From DTU052 sp050951725 (lineage in GTDB: Bacteria > Bacillota > Syntrophomonadia > Syntrophomonadales > DTU052), in contig JBMNJO010000025.1 of assembly GCA_050951725.1 (NCBI GenBank), positions 62,001 through 126,000 of the forward strand: a stretch of 64,000 nucleotides of DNA. Reading direction: 5' to 3'. The notes beneath the pieces were generated by a model that saw nothing but the letters and a program-made list of their open reading frames with translations, was not told the DNA's origin and did no database searches. Below, piece after piece: positions 26,500-35,419 of this stretch; within the stretch, counting starts at the first letter, position 1, and every line of letters begins with the position of its first letter. Both the position numbers and the translations under genes were made by a program.

Positions 26500-27996
26500 G
26501 TGAGGACCAAACAGGAGTATATTGACGGACTTCGCAAAAAGAACCCCAACCTTTGGTTCAACGGGTCAAAACTGGACCGGCTCGATCCCATGCAGGAAGG
26601 GGCTATCAATGTCATGGGGCTCACCTTCGATGCCGCATTCGATCCGGATTTAAAAGACCTGTGTACTGCAACCTCGCACCTGACTGGAGAAACCATCAAC
26701 CGGTTCAACCATATCCACCAGAGCCCCGATGATCTCCACAAGAAGCAGGATATGACCCGCGCGTTATGCAATCAAGTGGGCACCTGTATTCAAAGGTGTA
26801 TGGGAGTCGATGCTGCCAACGCTATCAATGCCGTTTCCTTCGAAGCAGCCAAGAACCCGAACAAGGCTACGGAATACCATCAGAACTTCCTCAAGTGGCT
26901 GGAATACTTCCAGACAAACGATCTGGTAGCGAGCTGTGCCCAGACTGATGTTAAAGGGGAAAGATTAAAAAGGCCCGCCCAACAGACAGACCCTGACCAG
27001 TACCTGCGGGTGGTAGAAAAGAAGAGTGACGGGATCGTGGTTCGGGGCTGTAAGGTCCATATTTCGGAGGCTTCTATATCCGACGAGATCCTGGTGGTAC
27101 CCAACCGCGCTCTGATGAAAGACGAAACGGATTATGCCGTATGTTTTGCTGTTCCATCTGACCATCCGGAGATCAAGCAGGTAGTATCCTTCCATAACCC
27201 AACCAAGAGAGATTATCTGAGAGGTCCGAAGAGAACTGGTTATACTGATTCCTACATTATATTTGATGACACCTTCATTCCCTGGGAGCGGGTATTCCTG
27301 TGCGGTGAAGTGGATCATGGCGGAATAGCCGCTTTATTATTTGCCCTGTTCCACCGCCACAGCTATTCCGGCTGTAAACCTGCCTGCCTCGACTTTATAC
27401 TCGGCCTGGCGGCGGGTGCGGCTCACATCAACGGCATCGAAAAAACCCCACATGTCAGGGCCATGCTCTCTGAACTCATAATGACAGCCGAATTGGGATA
27501 CGCGGCTGGCTTTACCGCTTCTTCGTTGGGCAAACCTGAGGTTTATATACCTGGATACGGTCCGGTCCCCTATGGTCCCGGCAGCTATATCCCGAATTCC
27601 ATTTACGCCAACGTAGGAAGGTGCCTGACGGGAGAAGCTGTTTTCCACGAGCAGGAGATCCTCTGTAATATCGCAGGGGGAATCCCGGCCACCTTCCCAA
27701 CTGAGAAAGACCTGCTCAATCCAGAACTCAAACCCTTCCTGGAAAAGTATATCAACCGCAATCCCAAGATACCCGTAGAAGACCAGTGGAGATTCTGGCT
27801 GCTGTTTGTTGATGCCACCACCTCACATTCCGCCGGTTCCGGAAACTACGGGAACTACCACGGCGGAGGCTCCCCAATTATGGAGCAGATTGCCATCACC
27901 AGCCAGTATGATATCAGGAAGAGAAGAGATACCGTCTACAAGATGGCTGGCATGTCGGTAGTTGCAGATAAAAATATCAAGGTAATGGGTGAGTAG
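26500..27996 (+). CDS. abfD: 4-hydroxybutyryl-CoA dehydratase/vinylacetyl-CoA isomerase-like 1
   Basis: 498 residues of the 4-hydroxyphenylacetate 3-hydroxylase/AbfD family. All ligands of the family [4Fe-4S] cluster are present: C96 and C100 in CIQRC, and H285 and C292 in HRHSYSGC. These flavoproteins dehydrate 4-hydroxybutyryl-CoA to crotonyl-CoA and isomerise vinylacetyl-CoA to crotonyl-CoA by a radical mechanism. GTG 26500 is chosen since AAAGGAGA lies eight bases upstream; TTG 26494 is too close. Following fadNAE, it may supply delta-3 to delta-2 enoyl isomerisation for unsaturated acids, which is inference. A close paralogue lies at 54399. Confidence 0.86.
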   Translation: MRTKQEYIDGLRKKNPNLWFNGSKLDRLDPMQEGAINVMGLTFDAAFDPDLKDLCTATSHLTGETINRFNHIHQSPDDLHKKQDMTRALCNQVGTCIQRCMGVDAANAINAVSFEAAKNPNKATEYHQNFLKWLEYFQTNDLVASCAQTDVKGERLKRPAQQTDPDQYLRVVEKKSDGIVVRGCKVHISEASISDEILVVPNRALMKDETDYAVCFAVPSDHPEIKQVVSFHNPTKRDYLRGPKRTGYTDSYIIFDDTFIPWERVFLCGEVDHGGIAALLFALFHRHSYSGCKPACLDFILGLAAGAAHINGIEKTPHVRAMLSELIMTAELGYAAGFTASSLGKPEVYIPGYGPVPYGPGSYIPNSIYANVGRCLTGEAVFHEQEILCNIAGGIPATFPTEKDLLNPELKPFLEKYINRNPKIPVEDQWRFWLLFVDATTSHSAGSGNYGNYHGGGSPIMEQIAITSQYDIRKRRDTVYKMAGMSVVADKNIKVMGE

Positions 27997-28035
27997 GCAA
28001 ATACGATATACAGTTCTGAAGTAACACAATTATCC

Positions 28036-28066
28036 AAGCCCCTGACTAAAAAGTTCAGGGGCTTTA
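28036..28066 (+). terminator. Intrinsic terminator after abfD-like gene 1
   Basis: AAGCCCCTGA and TCAGGGGCTT around a short loop, followed by TACC; ends the fad operon. Confidence 0.8.
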
Positions 28067-28068
28067 CC

Positions 28069-28111
28069 TATTTCGGGGACACCTTTTATTTCGCAAGGTG
28101 TTCCCGAAATA
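28069..28111. repeat. Long inverted repeat of GGGACA type
   Basis: TATTTCGGGGACACCTT (28069-28085) and AAGGTGTTCCCGAAATA (28095-28111) pair over 17 positions with one G-U pair. It belongs in style to the GGGACA palindromes found elsewhere in this window. Confidence 0.75.
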
Positions 28112-28117
28112 GTAAAA

Positions 28118-28183
28118 ACATTTAGTAAGGTGTCCCCAAAATAGCTAAACATTTAGTAAGGCTCCCGAAAATAGCAAAATAGA
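28118..28183. repeat. Direct repeat with 31-base period
   Basis: ACATTTAGTAAGG occurs at 28118-28130 and 28149-28161, each followed by a version of (TGT)CCC(C/G)AAAATAGC. Only two clear units are present, so this looks like a decayed repeat or element end and not a CRISPR. Confidence 0.6.
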
Positions 28184-28506
28184 GGGGTCCCCCAAAAAGC
28201 TCGCATAAAATTGGGTTCGTAGAACCACAACTGTCAAAATAGAGAATTTTGCAAAATCCAGGATCTTAGAACCTTTGCTGCCAAACTTGGGCAACGCATA
28301 ATCCTTCTGACCGAAGGCTGCCAGGATTGGAGGCAGCACGCGATGAGGGAAACTCAGCGTTCTTTGTTCAGTTTCGGCGACAAATACCCGATCAAACCCG
28401 GTGTTGTTTACACCGTTTCTGGTTCACAAAGAGTTCATATCTTTGCCATGCTTTTATCATGAATAATGGGTAAATTAATAACAGCTTAGTGGAAGGGGGT
28501 GAAAAA
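28184..28506. other. Intergenic region before DUF2680 gene
   Basis: No gene recognised. The stretch includes a GGGGTCCCCC core at 28173-28182 bordering the repeat block, and no clear promoter. It may be the remnant of a mobile element. Confidence 0.3.
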
Positions 28507-28899
28507 GTGAGAAGAGCTTTAGTTTTTGCAGTAGCTCTGATCATGGTGGTTGGTGCAGTATCCTTTGCCTGGGCAGGGGATGCCTCGACCAAGAATGCTA
28601 ACCAGGCTAATGTTCCGCAGTTGCAGATCAGCGATGCCCAGAAGGCAAAGCTGACTTCGCTCTGGACACAGATCCTTGAAGTGAAGAAGGAGATCCTGAA
28701 GGATAATCTGAAAAAAGGGGTTATTACCCAGGATCAGTACAATGCAATGGAAAAACGATTAGACGCCCGGTTGGAGGCAATTAAATCAGGGAAATTCACC
28801 CCGGGGATGCGCCATAAGATGCACAAGGGCATGAGTCCCGACAAGGACCGATGCCCGCAGGGCTGTGCCCGCTGGCAGCAACCCCAAACACAAAGCTAA
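28507..28899 (+). CDS. Exported DUF2680-domain protein
   Basis: 130 residues. A cleavable signal peptide covers about residues 1-23 (VALIMVVGAVSFAWA), followed by a DUF2680 region around 40-95 with the pattern LQISDAQKAKL...LWTQILEVKKEIL...GVITQDQYNAMEKRLDAR. The family (YckD-like) is small, secreted and of unknown function. GTG 28507 follows GGAAGGGGG at good spacing; the GTG at 28489 has no ribosome site. The histidine- and methionine-rich tail (GMRHKMHKGM) could bind metal, which is speculation. Confidence 0.82.
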   Translation: MRRALVFAVALIMVVGAVSFAWAGDASTKNANQANVPQLQISDAQKAKLTSLWTQILEVKKEILKDNLKKGVITQDQYNAMEKRLDARLEAIKSGKFTPGMRHKMHKGMSPDKDRCPQGCARWQQPQTQS

Positions 28900-28946
28900 A
28901 GCAGGGAGCAGGTCTTTACCTGCTCCCCACCAAACAACGGGAATTC

Positions 28947-29369
28947 TTAAAGGATCCCCTCAGCGACAGCATTCTCAATCCAACTCCGAATTTCATCACG
29001 GACTCTTTCAAATTCAGCAAGGATGACCTCTTCGTTTCCGCTGACAGCCGCTGGGTCCGGAAAACTGTGATGGATCATGGCCCTGGCATTTGGTAACCAG
29101 GGGCAGCTTTCCCGCGCACTGTCGCAGACAGTTACCGCATAATCAATATCAGTGTCCGTGAATTCCTCGATGCTCTTCGAACGGTGTCCACTCAGATCCA
29201 CCCCGATTTCTTTCATGGCTGCGATGGCAAACGGATTGACCCGCAGTGGCTCTGTTCCCGCACTGAAGACCTCATAACGGTCCCCGTACATAGAGCGCAA
29301 AAGCCCTTCGGCCATCTGTGACCGGGCTGAGTTCTGAGTGCAGACGAACAGTACCTTCCTTTTATCCAT
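28947..29369 (-). CDS. arsC: Arsenate reductase, thioredoxin-coupled type
   Basis: 140 residues of the low-molecular-weight phosphatase fold. The nucleophile loop CTQNSARSQ starts at C10, and the redox pair is C82 and C89 in VTVCDSARESC, exactly the Staphylococcus/Bacillus ArsC pattern. It reduces arsenate to arsenite with electrons from thioredoxin. No arsR, arsB or acr3 is next to it, so it stands apart from an ars operon. It is convergent with the DUF2680 gene. Confidence 0.93.
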   Translation of the reverse strand: MDKRKVLFVCTQNSARSQMAEGLLRSMYGDRYEVFSAGTEPLRVNPFAIAAMKEIGVDLSGHRSKSIEEFTDTDIDYAVTVCDSARESCPWLPNARAMIHHSFPDPAAVSGNEEVILAEFERVRDEIRSWIENAVAEGIL

Positions 29370-29591
29370 ACTGTGCTCCTGTCTCGTTAAAGCCGGTTAT
29401 ATATTAGTAAGTATTATACAGTGATCAAACATCAACCGCCAACAGATGGTTCGTTACTGGTCCGCCCTTTAATAACAGCGGCCTTTTTTTGGATGACGAA
29501 AAGGGGAGGTGCAAAATGGGATTGGGATGATTGTGACAATTTGGTACGATCATAATATTCCCTCCCGTTGAATTACAATTAATTACATTGA

Positions 29592-29620
29592 TTGGCATTT
29601 GAGGCTACGAGGGATATAAT
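29592..29620 (+). promoter_or_regulatory. Sigma-A promoter for activator 3
   Basis: TTGGCA (29592-29597), a 17-base spacer and a perfect TATAAT (29615-29620), 48 bases before the GTG start. Confidence 0.75.
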
Positions 29621-29667
29621 ATATGTGTCAAAATGACGAATGATGTCGGCAGAGGGAGGATATCAAA

Positions 29668-31686
29668 GTGAATCGAGGTATCGCGAAGATCCCCTATCGG
29701 GATACTTGGCTGAACACAACGGATAAAAGAGATGTCTCACCTGGTCAAGTAAGACAGGTAGTTGCCGAATCATGGCAAAGATGTCGCAAGTTTGGGATTC
29801 GCCCGTATCAAAACATGACGGTCAGGGTAAAAACCCAAACCGAGATGGACGAGATCATGGATAAGACTAGGAGCTTAAGAGCGGTCGCGTGTCCACATAT
29901 GGAGCGGATGTTACAATTCGTCCAGGAATCGGGGTTGGTTGTTGTACTTACCGATGAGGAAAGCTGTGTTGTAGCGATTAATGGTAACCCGGAGACTTTG
30001 AAAGAGGTCAGGGCCATGGGCTTCCAGATCGGCTCAGTTTGGGCCGAAAATGAGGTGGGAACCAATGCCATTGGCACTACTGCCTTGTTAAAACAGGCGA
30101 TCCAAATTTCCGGAACTGAACACTACTCAGCCAAGTTTCATCGCTGGACCTGTTCTGCAGCACCGATCCTACAGGATAACACCTTGAAGGGAATCCTCGG
30201 CATCTTTGGACCGAGCAGCAGTTTACATAGCCATACGCTGGGGATGGTGGTGGCAGCAGCCCAGGCGATTGAGATACATCTGCAGAAAGAAGAGCAGTAT
30301 AGACGTCAGTTCGTTCTTCACAGCCAATTAAATGGTGTTTTTGAAGCCCTGGCTGAAGGGGTAATTGTCCTTGACAAAAACGGATATGTACAGCAAGCTA
30401 ACCTCGCTGCCCGACAGATTCTGAATTCCAGCCCGGCAGATATTGTAGGAAGTGACGCCCTGGAACTGATCCACGATCATAGAGAAGAAATAAAGCGGCT
30501 CCTGGAGCAAGGGCAGGAATGTGAATTCGAGTTCATCCCGGATAACAGACAGAGTTCAAGTCACGCCACCGGAATTGGCAAACCGATCATTGACCGTGAA
30601 AAACAGGTCATCGGGGCTACAATTATTCTGCGTCCCATTGCTCAGGTTCGGCAATTGGTGGCCCGGATGACAGGAGCCAAAGCGCGGTTTACCTTTGATT
30701 CCATAATCGGACAGGAGCCGTCGCTTAAAAACGTTATCAAGCTGGCAAAGATTGCGAGCCGCACCAGTTCCAATGTCCTCATGCAGGGTGAGAGCGGGAC
30801 CGGAAAAGAAGTCTTTGCCCAGGCAATTCATAATGGTAGCAGCCGGCGTAATGGACCGTTTGTCGCAGTAAATTGTGCCGCCCTTCCCCGTGAACTGGTG
30901 GGCAGTGAGCTGTTCGGTTATGACGAAGGGGCTTTTACCGGAGCCAAGCGGGAAGGCAGGCCGGGGAAGTTTGAACTGGCTAATGGCGGCACCCTTTTAC
31001 TCGACGAAATTGGGGACATGCCCCTGGAGCAACAGGCCACTCTGCTTCGTGCTATTCAAGAAAAAGCCATTATGAGGGTAGGCGGCGACAAGCTGATTCG
31101 GGTTAACGTCCGGATCATTGCGGCCACCAACCGGGATTTGCTGGGTCTAGTCGCCGAGGGCCGGTTCAGGCAGGATCTATATTACCGGTTGAATGTCATG
31201 CAGGTTGCGATCCCTCCTTTGCGTGATCGCCGGGGTGATATCCCTGTCCTTTTCCGGTACTTTTTGGACGACATGTGCAAAAAGATGGGGAAAGATATAA
31301 ATCATGTTGATGACGAAGTGATAAAATGCCTCTGTGCCTACAACTGGCCGGGTAATGTCCGTGAACTGCAAAATGTTGCGGAAAGGACCAGTCTGATGGT
31401 TGAGGATGGACATGTAACCGTAAGCCACCTGCCCCAGGAAGTTACCTGCCCCAACCGGGAAAGCCGGAGTGATGGCTGGGAATGGGGCCCCCGTTCAGTA
31501 ATCTCTGTAGCTCATGAATCATTGGCCCGGGAAAATCGTAAACGAGCCATGGAACAGAGAGAGAAAGAAAGGATTATACACGCACTGGATGACAACGGCG
31601 GGAATGTCACCAGAACTGCTGCGGTCCTTGGTATCTCTCGCAACACCCTGTACCGTAAATTGAAAAAGTACGGGATACAAAACTAA
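29668..31686 (+). CDS. Sigma-54-dependent activator 3 (AcoR-like)
   Basis: 672 residues. A VAESWQRC motif opens an AcoR-type sensor (about 30-215, GAF-like), followed by a PAS-like segment (about 225-320), an AAA+ domain with Walker A GESGTGKE and sigma-54 loop GAFTGA (about 340-575), a linker, and a Fis helix-turn-helix (about 630-670). GTG start with GGGAGGA. It is expressed from a sigma-A promoter with perfect TATAAT. The next 400 bases hold an array of TGTnAC sites and a sigma-54 promoter for the McrB-N-like gene, which is the probable target. Confidence 0.92.
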   Translation: MNRGIAKIPYRDTWLNTTDKRDVSPGQVRQVVAESWQRCRKFGIRPYQNMTVRVKTQTEMDEIMDKTRSLRAVACPHMERMLQFVQESGLVVVLTDEESCVVAINGNPETLKEVRAMGFQIGSVWAENEVGTNAIGTTALLKQAIQISGTEHYSAKFHRWTCSAAPILQDNTLKGILGIFGPSSSLHSHTLGMVVAAAQAIEIHLQKEEQYRRQFVLHSQLNGVFEALAEGVIVLDKNGYVQQANLAARQILNSSPADIVGSDALELIHDHREEIKRLLEQGQECEFEFIPDNRQSSSHATGIGKPIIDREKQVIGATIILRPIAQVRQLVARMTGAKARFTFDSIIGQEPSLKNVIKLAKIASRTSSNVLMQGESGTGKEVFAQAIHNGSSRRNGPFVAVNCAALPRELVGSELFGYDEGAFTGAKREGRPGKFELANGGTLLLDEIGDMPLEQQATLLRAIQEKAIMRVGGDKLIRVNVRIIAATNRDLLGLVAEGRFRQDLYYRLNVMQVAIPPLRDRRGDIPVLFRYFLDDMCKKMGKDINHVDDEVIKCLCAYNWPGNVRELQNVAERTSLMVEDGHVTVSHLPQEVTCPNRESRSDGWEWGPRSVISVAHESLARENRKRAMEQREKERIIHALDDNGGNVTRTAAVLGISRNTLYRKLKKYGIQN

Positions 31687-31689
31687 CAT

Positions 31690-31961
31690 CTTGTAACCAA
31701 CATGTTAACATTGCAAGATATTTCACAAAACTGTTACATTGCCATTACATGTTCGACGGAAGTGGCGGCAAATTCTGTTACACTATCGCAAATGAGGTAA
31801 TTCCCCCAGGTTAAGATAATATAGCCATTCTTCAAGACATTTCTTTATCATGTACCGCAATGCAGTGCAACCAAACTGTTAACACATGTCACCCTATGTA
31901 ACATAATTAGTGTCACCAAACTGTAATCTTTTAGTGCAGTGACAGATGCGGATGTTACATC
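31690..31961. promoter_or_regulatory. Array of TGTnAC sites, candidate enhancer for activator 3
   Basis: At least eight TGTnAC-type hexamers, some on opposite strands: TTGTAAC 31691, CTGTTAC 31731 and 31775, TGTTAAC near 31703 and 31877, TGTCAC 31888 and 31911, ATGTAAC 31896, GTGACA 31940 and ATGTTAC 31952. All sit 120-390 bases before the sigma-54 promoter at 32081. Site count and partial symmetry fit multiple activator dimers. Confidence 0.55.
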
Positions 31962-32079
31962 TTCGAGACATTATAATAACCAGGGTTCCCTGGTGTGGTT
32001 ATGAATGTCCAGTCGGTGATTCCCTGACAGGGGCTATTTTACCGCATTTTTCGACAAAATTTTTGCCTGACCAGCTAAG

Positions 32080-32096
32080 TTGGCACGCAAATTGCA
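32080..32096 (+). promoter_or_regulatory. Sigma-54 promoter for McrB-N-like gene
   Basis: TGGCAC-G-CAAA-TTGCA (32081-32096), a perfect -24/-12 match; ATG 32221 follows after 124 bases. Confidence 0.87.
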
Positions 32097-32220
32097 AGTA
32101 CTATGGATGAAAGGCCGGATGTGTTAAGCAAACGATTAGGGATTCCAATGGACAACCTAACGTTCGCTCAGCAGAGTGGAAGTATTGATCACCGGGATTA
32201 GATGTAAAGGAGGACTTTTA

Positions 32221-33507
32221 ATGACAGAGAATATCAGGGAATTCATCCTGGAAGTTATGAGCGATTATAAGAACGAAAAGTCGATGAAATATTCTCAGAG
32301 TCCCCTGGCATGGAAGATCCAAAGCGGTTTCCCGCAAAGACTTCGTGAAACGGTCTTTTCCGGCGGTCTTAGTTATTCAGTGCGCGGCTGGGCCGGGTGG
32401 GGTAACTGGATCGATAACCCGTATATCATGATTAAACATCGGGCCGTAAATGGTAAAGCAAAGAACTCCCTCTCAATCATGTATGTCTTTTCTGCTGACA
32501 TGCAGTACTGTTATCTGGCTCTGATGGTGCGCTGGGAACGGCCCAACATTGAAGAGATCGCAAAAGAAGCCAGGATCTGCCGTAACAAGATTCGCCCTCG
32601 TAACTCGGCTCAATACTCCGAGTATATGGATCTCCGCTCAATCGGCGAAATGGCACATCGGATGGAGGAGGCCTGCGTTTTCTGCCGGGTATACAGAGGC
32701 GACATCATGCCCGAAGAAACAGTTCTCAAGGAAGATTTGATCAGCGTAATCACACTATATGAAAGCTACCTAAGGATGAAGAAGTTTGGAAGAACTCCCA
32801 TCAAGGGAAAAGACGATGCAATTAACCGGGTATACATCAAGTACCGCCTGGGACGCGAGGATGTCCATTGTCACTGTGAGGCCGTTTACGCCGACTCTGA
32901 CAATTATACTGCGGAAATGGTGGAAAACATCTGTAAACGTTCCGGTTGTTCCGGAATAATCAGCACCAGCCCATCGCAGAAATATGATCTCAACCGTCAC
33001 GCGAATCCCAGGAACATGGATGCGATTTGCGAATATCGGGATACGATGCACCGGATCCTTCGGCACATGGAGGTTCTGGGTGCTGATGATAAGGTAATTG
33101 CACCATACCTGCATATAGCTTTTCATGCCATAAGAAATGGCGATACCCATGGTTCAGAGATAAGGGTTTCATACACCGAACCGGCTTCATACAGCATGAT
33201 CAACTGGTTCAGCAACAAGCTGAAGGACAAGACCCGGAATATCTCAGTCCATGGCGGTTCCCCGGTGCGGGTCAACGTGCAGTATGTGGACAGACAATCG
33301 AACCAGTTCCAGCGTTACTGGGAAAGTTGTCAGATCTACAACGGAGAAAACAAGGCTTATCACTTCATCCTCGTGGAAATCAGCGAAGACCTGCGGTCCA
33401 TGAGCCACGAAGCCCTGGTAAAAGCATTCACCGAAACCGTTCGTGATTTTTCTTCGGAATTCGGAGAAATCAGGCCTGGAGCCTGGTATGAACGGCAGAT
33501 TGGATAA
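32221..33507 (+). CDS. Stand-alone McrB N-terminal-like (DUF3578) domain protein
   Basis: 428 residues from ATG 32221, with AAAGGAGG just upstream; the frame is open from 32176. Residues about 40-130 resemble the DUF3578/MrcB_N domain (RGWAGWGNWIDNPYIMI, then YVFSADMQYCYLAL), which in McrB-type systems recognises DNA. No GTPase or nuclease motif is present, and the C-terminal half, with several histidines and cysteines, is not recognised. It has a perfect sigma-54 promoter and an upstream activator gene, unlike normal restriction genes. A role in DNA recognition is inference from the N-domain only. Confidence 0.6.
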   Translation: MTENIREFILEVMSDYKNEKSMKYSQSPLAWKIQSGFPQRLRETVFSGGLSYSVRGWAGWGNWIDNPYIMIKHRAVNGKAKNSLSIMYVFSADMQYCYLALMVRWERPNIEEIAKEARICRNKIRPRNSAQYSEYMDLRSIGEMAHRMEEACVFCRVYRGDIMPEETVLKEDLISVITLYESYLRMKKFGRTPIKGKDDAINRVYIKYRLGREDVHCHCEAVYADSDNYTAEMVENICKRSGCSGIISTSPSQKYDLNRHANPRNMDAICEYRDTMHRILRHMEVLGADDKVIAPYLHIAFHAIRNGDTHGSEIRVSYTEPASYSMINWFSNKLKDKTRNISVHGGSPVRVNVQYVDRQSNQFQRYWESCQIYNGENKAYHFILVEISEDLRSMSHEALVKAFTETVRDFSSEFGEIRPGAWYERQIG

Positions 33508-33544
33508 GCCCTGTTTTTAAATTATGAAAGTCCCTTAACCTTGT

Positions 33545-33586
33545 GGCCAACCTCGCCAGCCCACACCTGGCGGGTTGGCCTCTTTG
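33545..33586. terminator. Bidirectional terminator between convergent genes
   Basis: GGCCAACC plus CGCCAG pair with CTGGCG plus GGTTGGCC (one bulge), followed by TCTTTGTCTC; it lies between the convergent McrB-N-like and hypothetical genes. Confidence 0.75.
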
Positions 33587-33636
33587 TCTCTTTCTGATTA
33601 TTGCTTCAATAATTCGCCGTAGGAACTCAGAATCCT

Positions 33637-34539
33637 TCATATACTGGGAGATCTGCCGGGAGAATAGGAGGTATTCCCGGATAACTCAGCCCTCACCAGC
33701 TTTTCCAGTTCCCCCTTTTGAAAAACCGTTCCTGACAAGCGCGCCATTCGTTCAACGTAGGCCAGGTAATCAAAGTCATTTTTCAGAGTCCTGGCATAGG
33801 CTGATGCCCATTCCTTGGGGGATGGTTTTTCTGGGAGATTCGGGTTGGCCGCGAGAAACGATTTGCGGAACTGGCTGTCCTGCTGCCTGAGCATCTCCTG
33901 CTTCACCATGATCCAAAGGTCCCCTCTTACATGCTCTACCCCCTGAACCCTGATATTCCTGGCCTTGAGTACCTCTCCCAAGAGAATGAGGTCATCATGG
34001 GAGTAACTGAAGTTTCGGCTCCAGGTCTCAGTGTTCTGAAACTCGGGTTTGCGCCTGATGTCATGTTGAATCAGCAGGGATCGAATCCGGTCTTCCGTTA
34101 GATCGTAGTTCAGCATTTCCAGGGTGATGCCATTTTCTTTCAGGGTGGCTTTCAGTTTCTCCAGATCTTTTAAAGGTATATCTACAGGGTGCGGCCACAT
34201 CAGATATGGCCGACGGTAACTGTACACAAACTGGGTAATATGGGGCCGGGCAAACTCGATGATCTTATCGTTGATCTCCTCTCGCACGATTTGAAAGAGG
34301 TGGGCCGGGACTTTTATCTGTTGACTTCTGAGAGCATCACCTGCGGAACGGGTTATCTTGTTCATTTCATCCTTGAGGATTTCCTTGCGCTCCACTTCCG
34401 TGAAATCGCTTAATTCCTCCTGCAAATACATCCAGTTCGCCATCAGGGATTCTACGTGGGCATCAACATATTCCTTAATGAGGGTTATTGCAGTCTCCTT
34501 GTCTTCCTTCTTACCAAATAATCGTTCGAGAAAACCCAG
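33637..34539 (-). CDS. Hypothetical protein, probable CTG start
   Basis: 300 residues if translation starts at CTG 34537-34539, seven bases after GGGGGTG; 268 residues from the first ATG at 34443. The extra N-terminus (GFLERLFGKKEDKETAITL, then a helical segment) looks protein-like and is closed upstream by an in-frame TAG right before the CTG, so no ATG, GTG or TTG start exists that would include it. The protein is charged and mostly helical without signal peptide or membrane segment. I recognise no family. Confidence 0.65.
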   Translation of the reverse strand: MGFLERLFGKKEDKETAITLIKEYVDAHVESLMANWMYLQEELSDFTEVERKEILKDEMNKITRSAGDALRSQQIKVPAHLFQIVREEINDKIIEFARPHITQFVYSYRRPYLMWPHPVDIPLKDLEKLKATLKENGITLEMLNYDLTEDRIRSLLIQHDIRRKPEFQNTETWSRNFSYSHDDLILLGEVLKARNIRVQGVEHVRGDLWIMVKQEMLRQQDSQFRKSFLAANPNLPEKPSPKEWASAYARTLKNDFDYLAYVERMARLSGTVFQKGELEKLVRAELSGNTSYSPGRSPSI

Positions 34540-34944
34540 CTAAAATCACCCCCAATTATTAATTAAGCAAGACATCCTCCGGTTATGAGGGTTAAAAATG
34601 CCTGTATCTATAGAAGGTTCGCCAAGGGGGTGTCAAAACCTTTTAATGATTGAAAAGTGCCGAAAAATTAAAGATGCGGGGAGAGCAGAGGCCATTTTTT
34701 GATTTCTCCAAGCTCAGGAAGGGCCCCCTGTTTGTCGGAAGCAGCAGGATAAGATGGGTGGGGAAGCGAATGTATCAACCTAATGAGGTTAATAGTTCCA
34801 ATTGCGGCCATTTCCATAGTAAGTGCTGTTTTACAAAGAATTATGGTGCCAAGGAATAACCTTCAAACACAGGTTGTAACGGGGTAAAATCTCCGGGTGG
34901 TTTATGCAGTTGGAACCACAACAACAAAAAAGTGGGGTGCATCT
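34540..34944. other. Intergenic region before cheW
   Basis: No confident gene. A plus-strand frame ending at 34859 could encode a 29-residue cysteine-rich peptide from ATG 34770 (NCGHFHSKCC), with only a weak ribosome site. No promoter was identified. Confidence 0.3.
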
Positions 34945-35409
34945 ATGGCTGAGGAAATTCAACTGGTGGTGTTCACTTTAAAAGCGGGAGAAAATACATG
35001 TGAGTACGGGGTACCGATTACTCAGGTTCAGGAGATCATCCGCCTGACTGCTCCGACCAGGCTCCCACAGGTTCCGGCTTTCGTCGAGGGGATAATCAAT
35101 CTGCGGGGGAGCGTTATTCCTATAATTGACCTTAAGAAGCGCTTCAATATGCCTATGGCCGAGTATACCGATGAGACGCGCATCATTGTAGTTGATATTG
35201 AAGGTAAAACCGTAGGCATTATCGTCGATCAGGTGGCGGAGGTCCTGAGATTGCCCCTCACCAGTATCGAACCGCCTCCAGCAGTGATTGGGGGACTGAC
35301 CGCGGAGTACCTCACCGGAGTGGGTAAACTGGAGGACCGTCTGCTCATTATGCTCGACGTGACCAAGGTTCTTTCCGATGGAGAGAAGAGGGAACTTAAG
35401 AAAGTATGA
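34945..35409 (+). CDS. cheW: CheW-like chemotaxis coupling protein
   Basis: 154 residues covering one complete CheW domain. It has the VVFTLKAGENTCEYGVPI start, VPAFVEGIINLRGSVIPIIDL core and a VGIIVDQVAEVL segment. CheW links receptors to the CheA kinase. No other chemotaxis genes are nearby, so it may serve a remote cluster. ATG 34945 follows GTGGGGTG; the frame opens at 34897. A terminator follows the stop. Confidence 0.93.
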   Translation: MAEEIQLVVFTLKAGENTCEYGVPITQVQEIIRLTAPTRLPQVPAFVEGIINLRGSVIPIIDLKKRFNMPMAEYTDETRIIVVDIEGKTVGIIVDQVAEVLRLPLTSIEPPPAVIGGLTAEYLTGVGKLEDRLLIMLDVTKVLSDGEKRELKKV

Positions 35410-35419
35410 TGAAACCGTT

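Noticed and set aside
28118..28183. CRISPR array
   Set aside because: Only two degenerate repeat units, no spacer structure and no cas genes.
29592..29610. Sigma-54 reading of TTGGCATTTGAGG before activator 3
   Set aside because: No GC at -12; the same bases form a good -35 box with a perfect TATAAT 17 bases downstream.
34650..34859. 69-codon frame with a cysteine-rich end
   Set aside because: Weak ribosome site and no recognisable family; kept only as a remark on the intergenic region.
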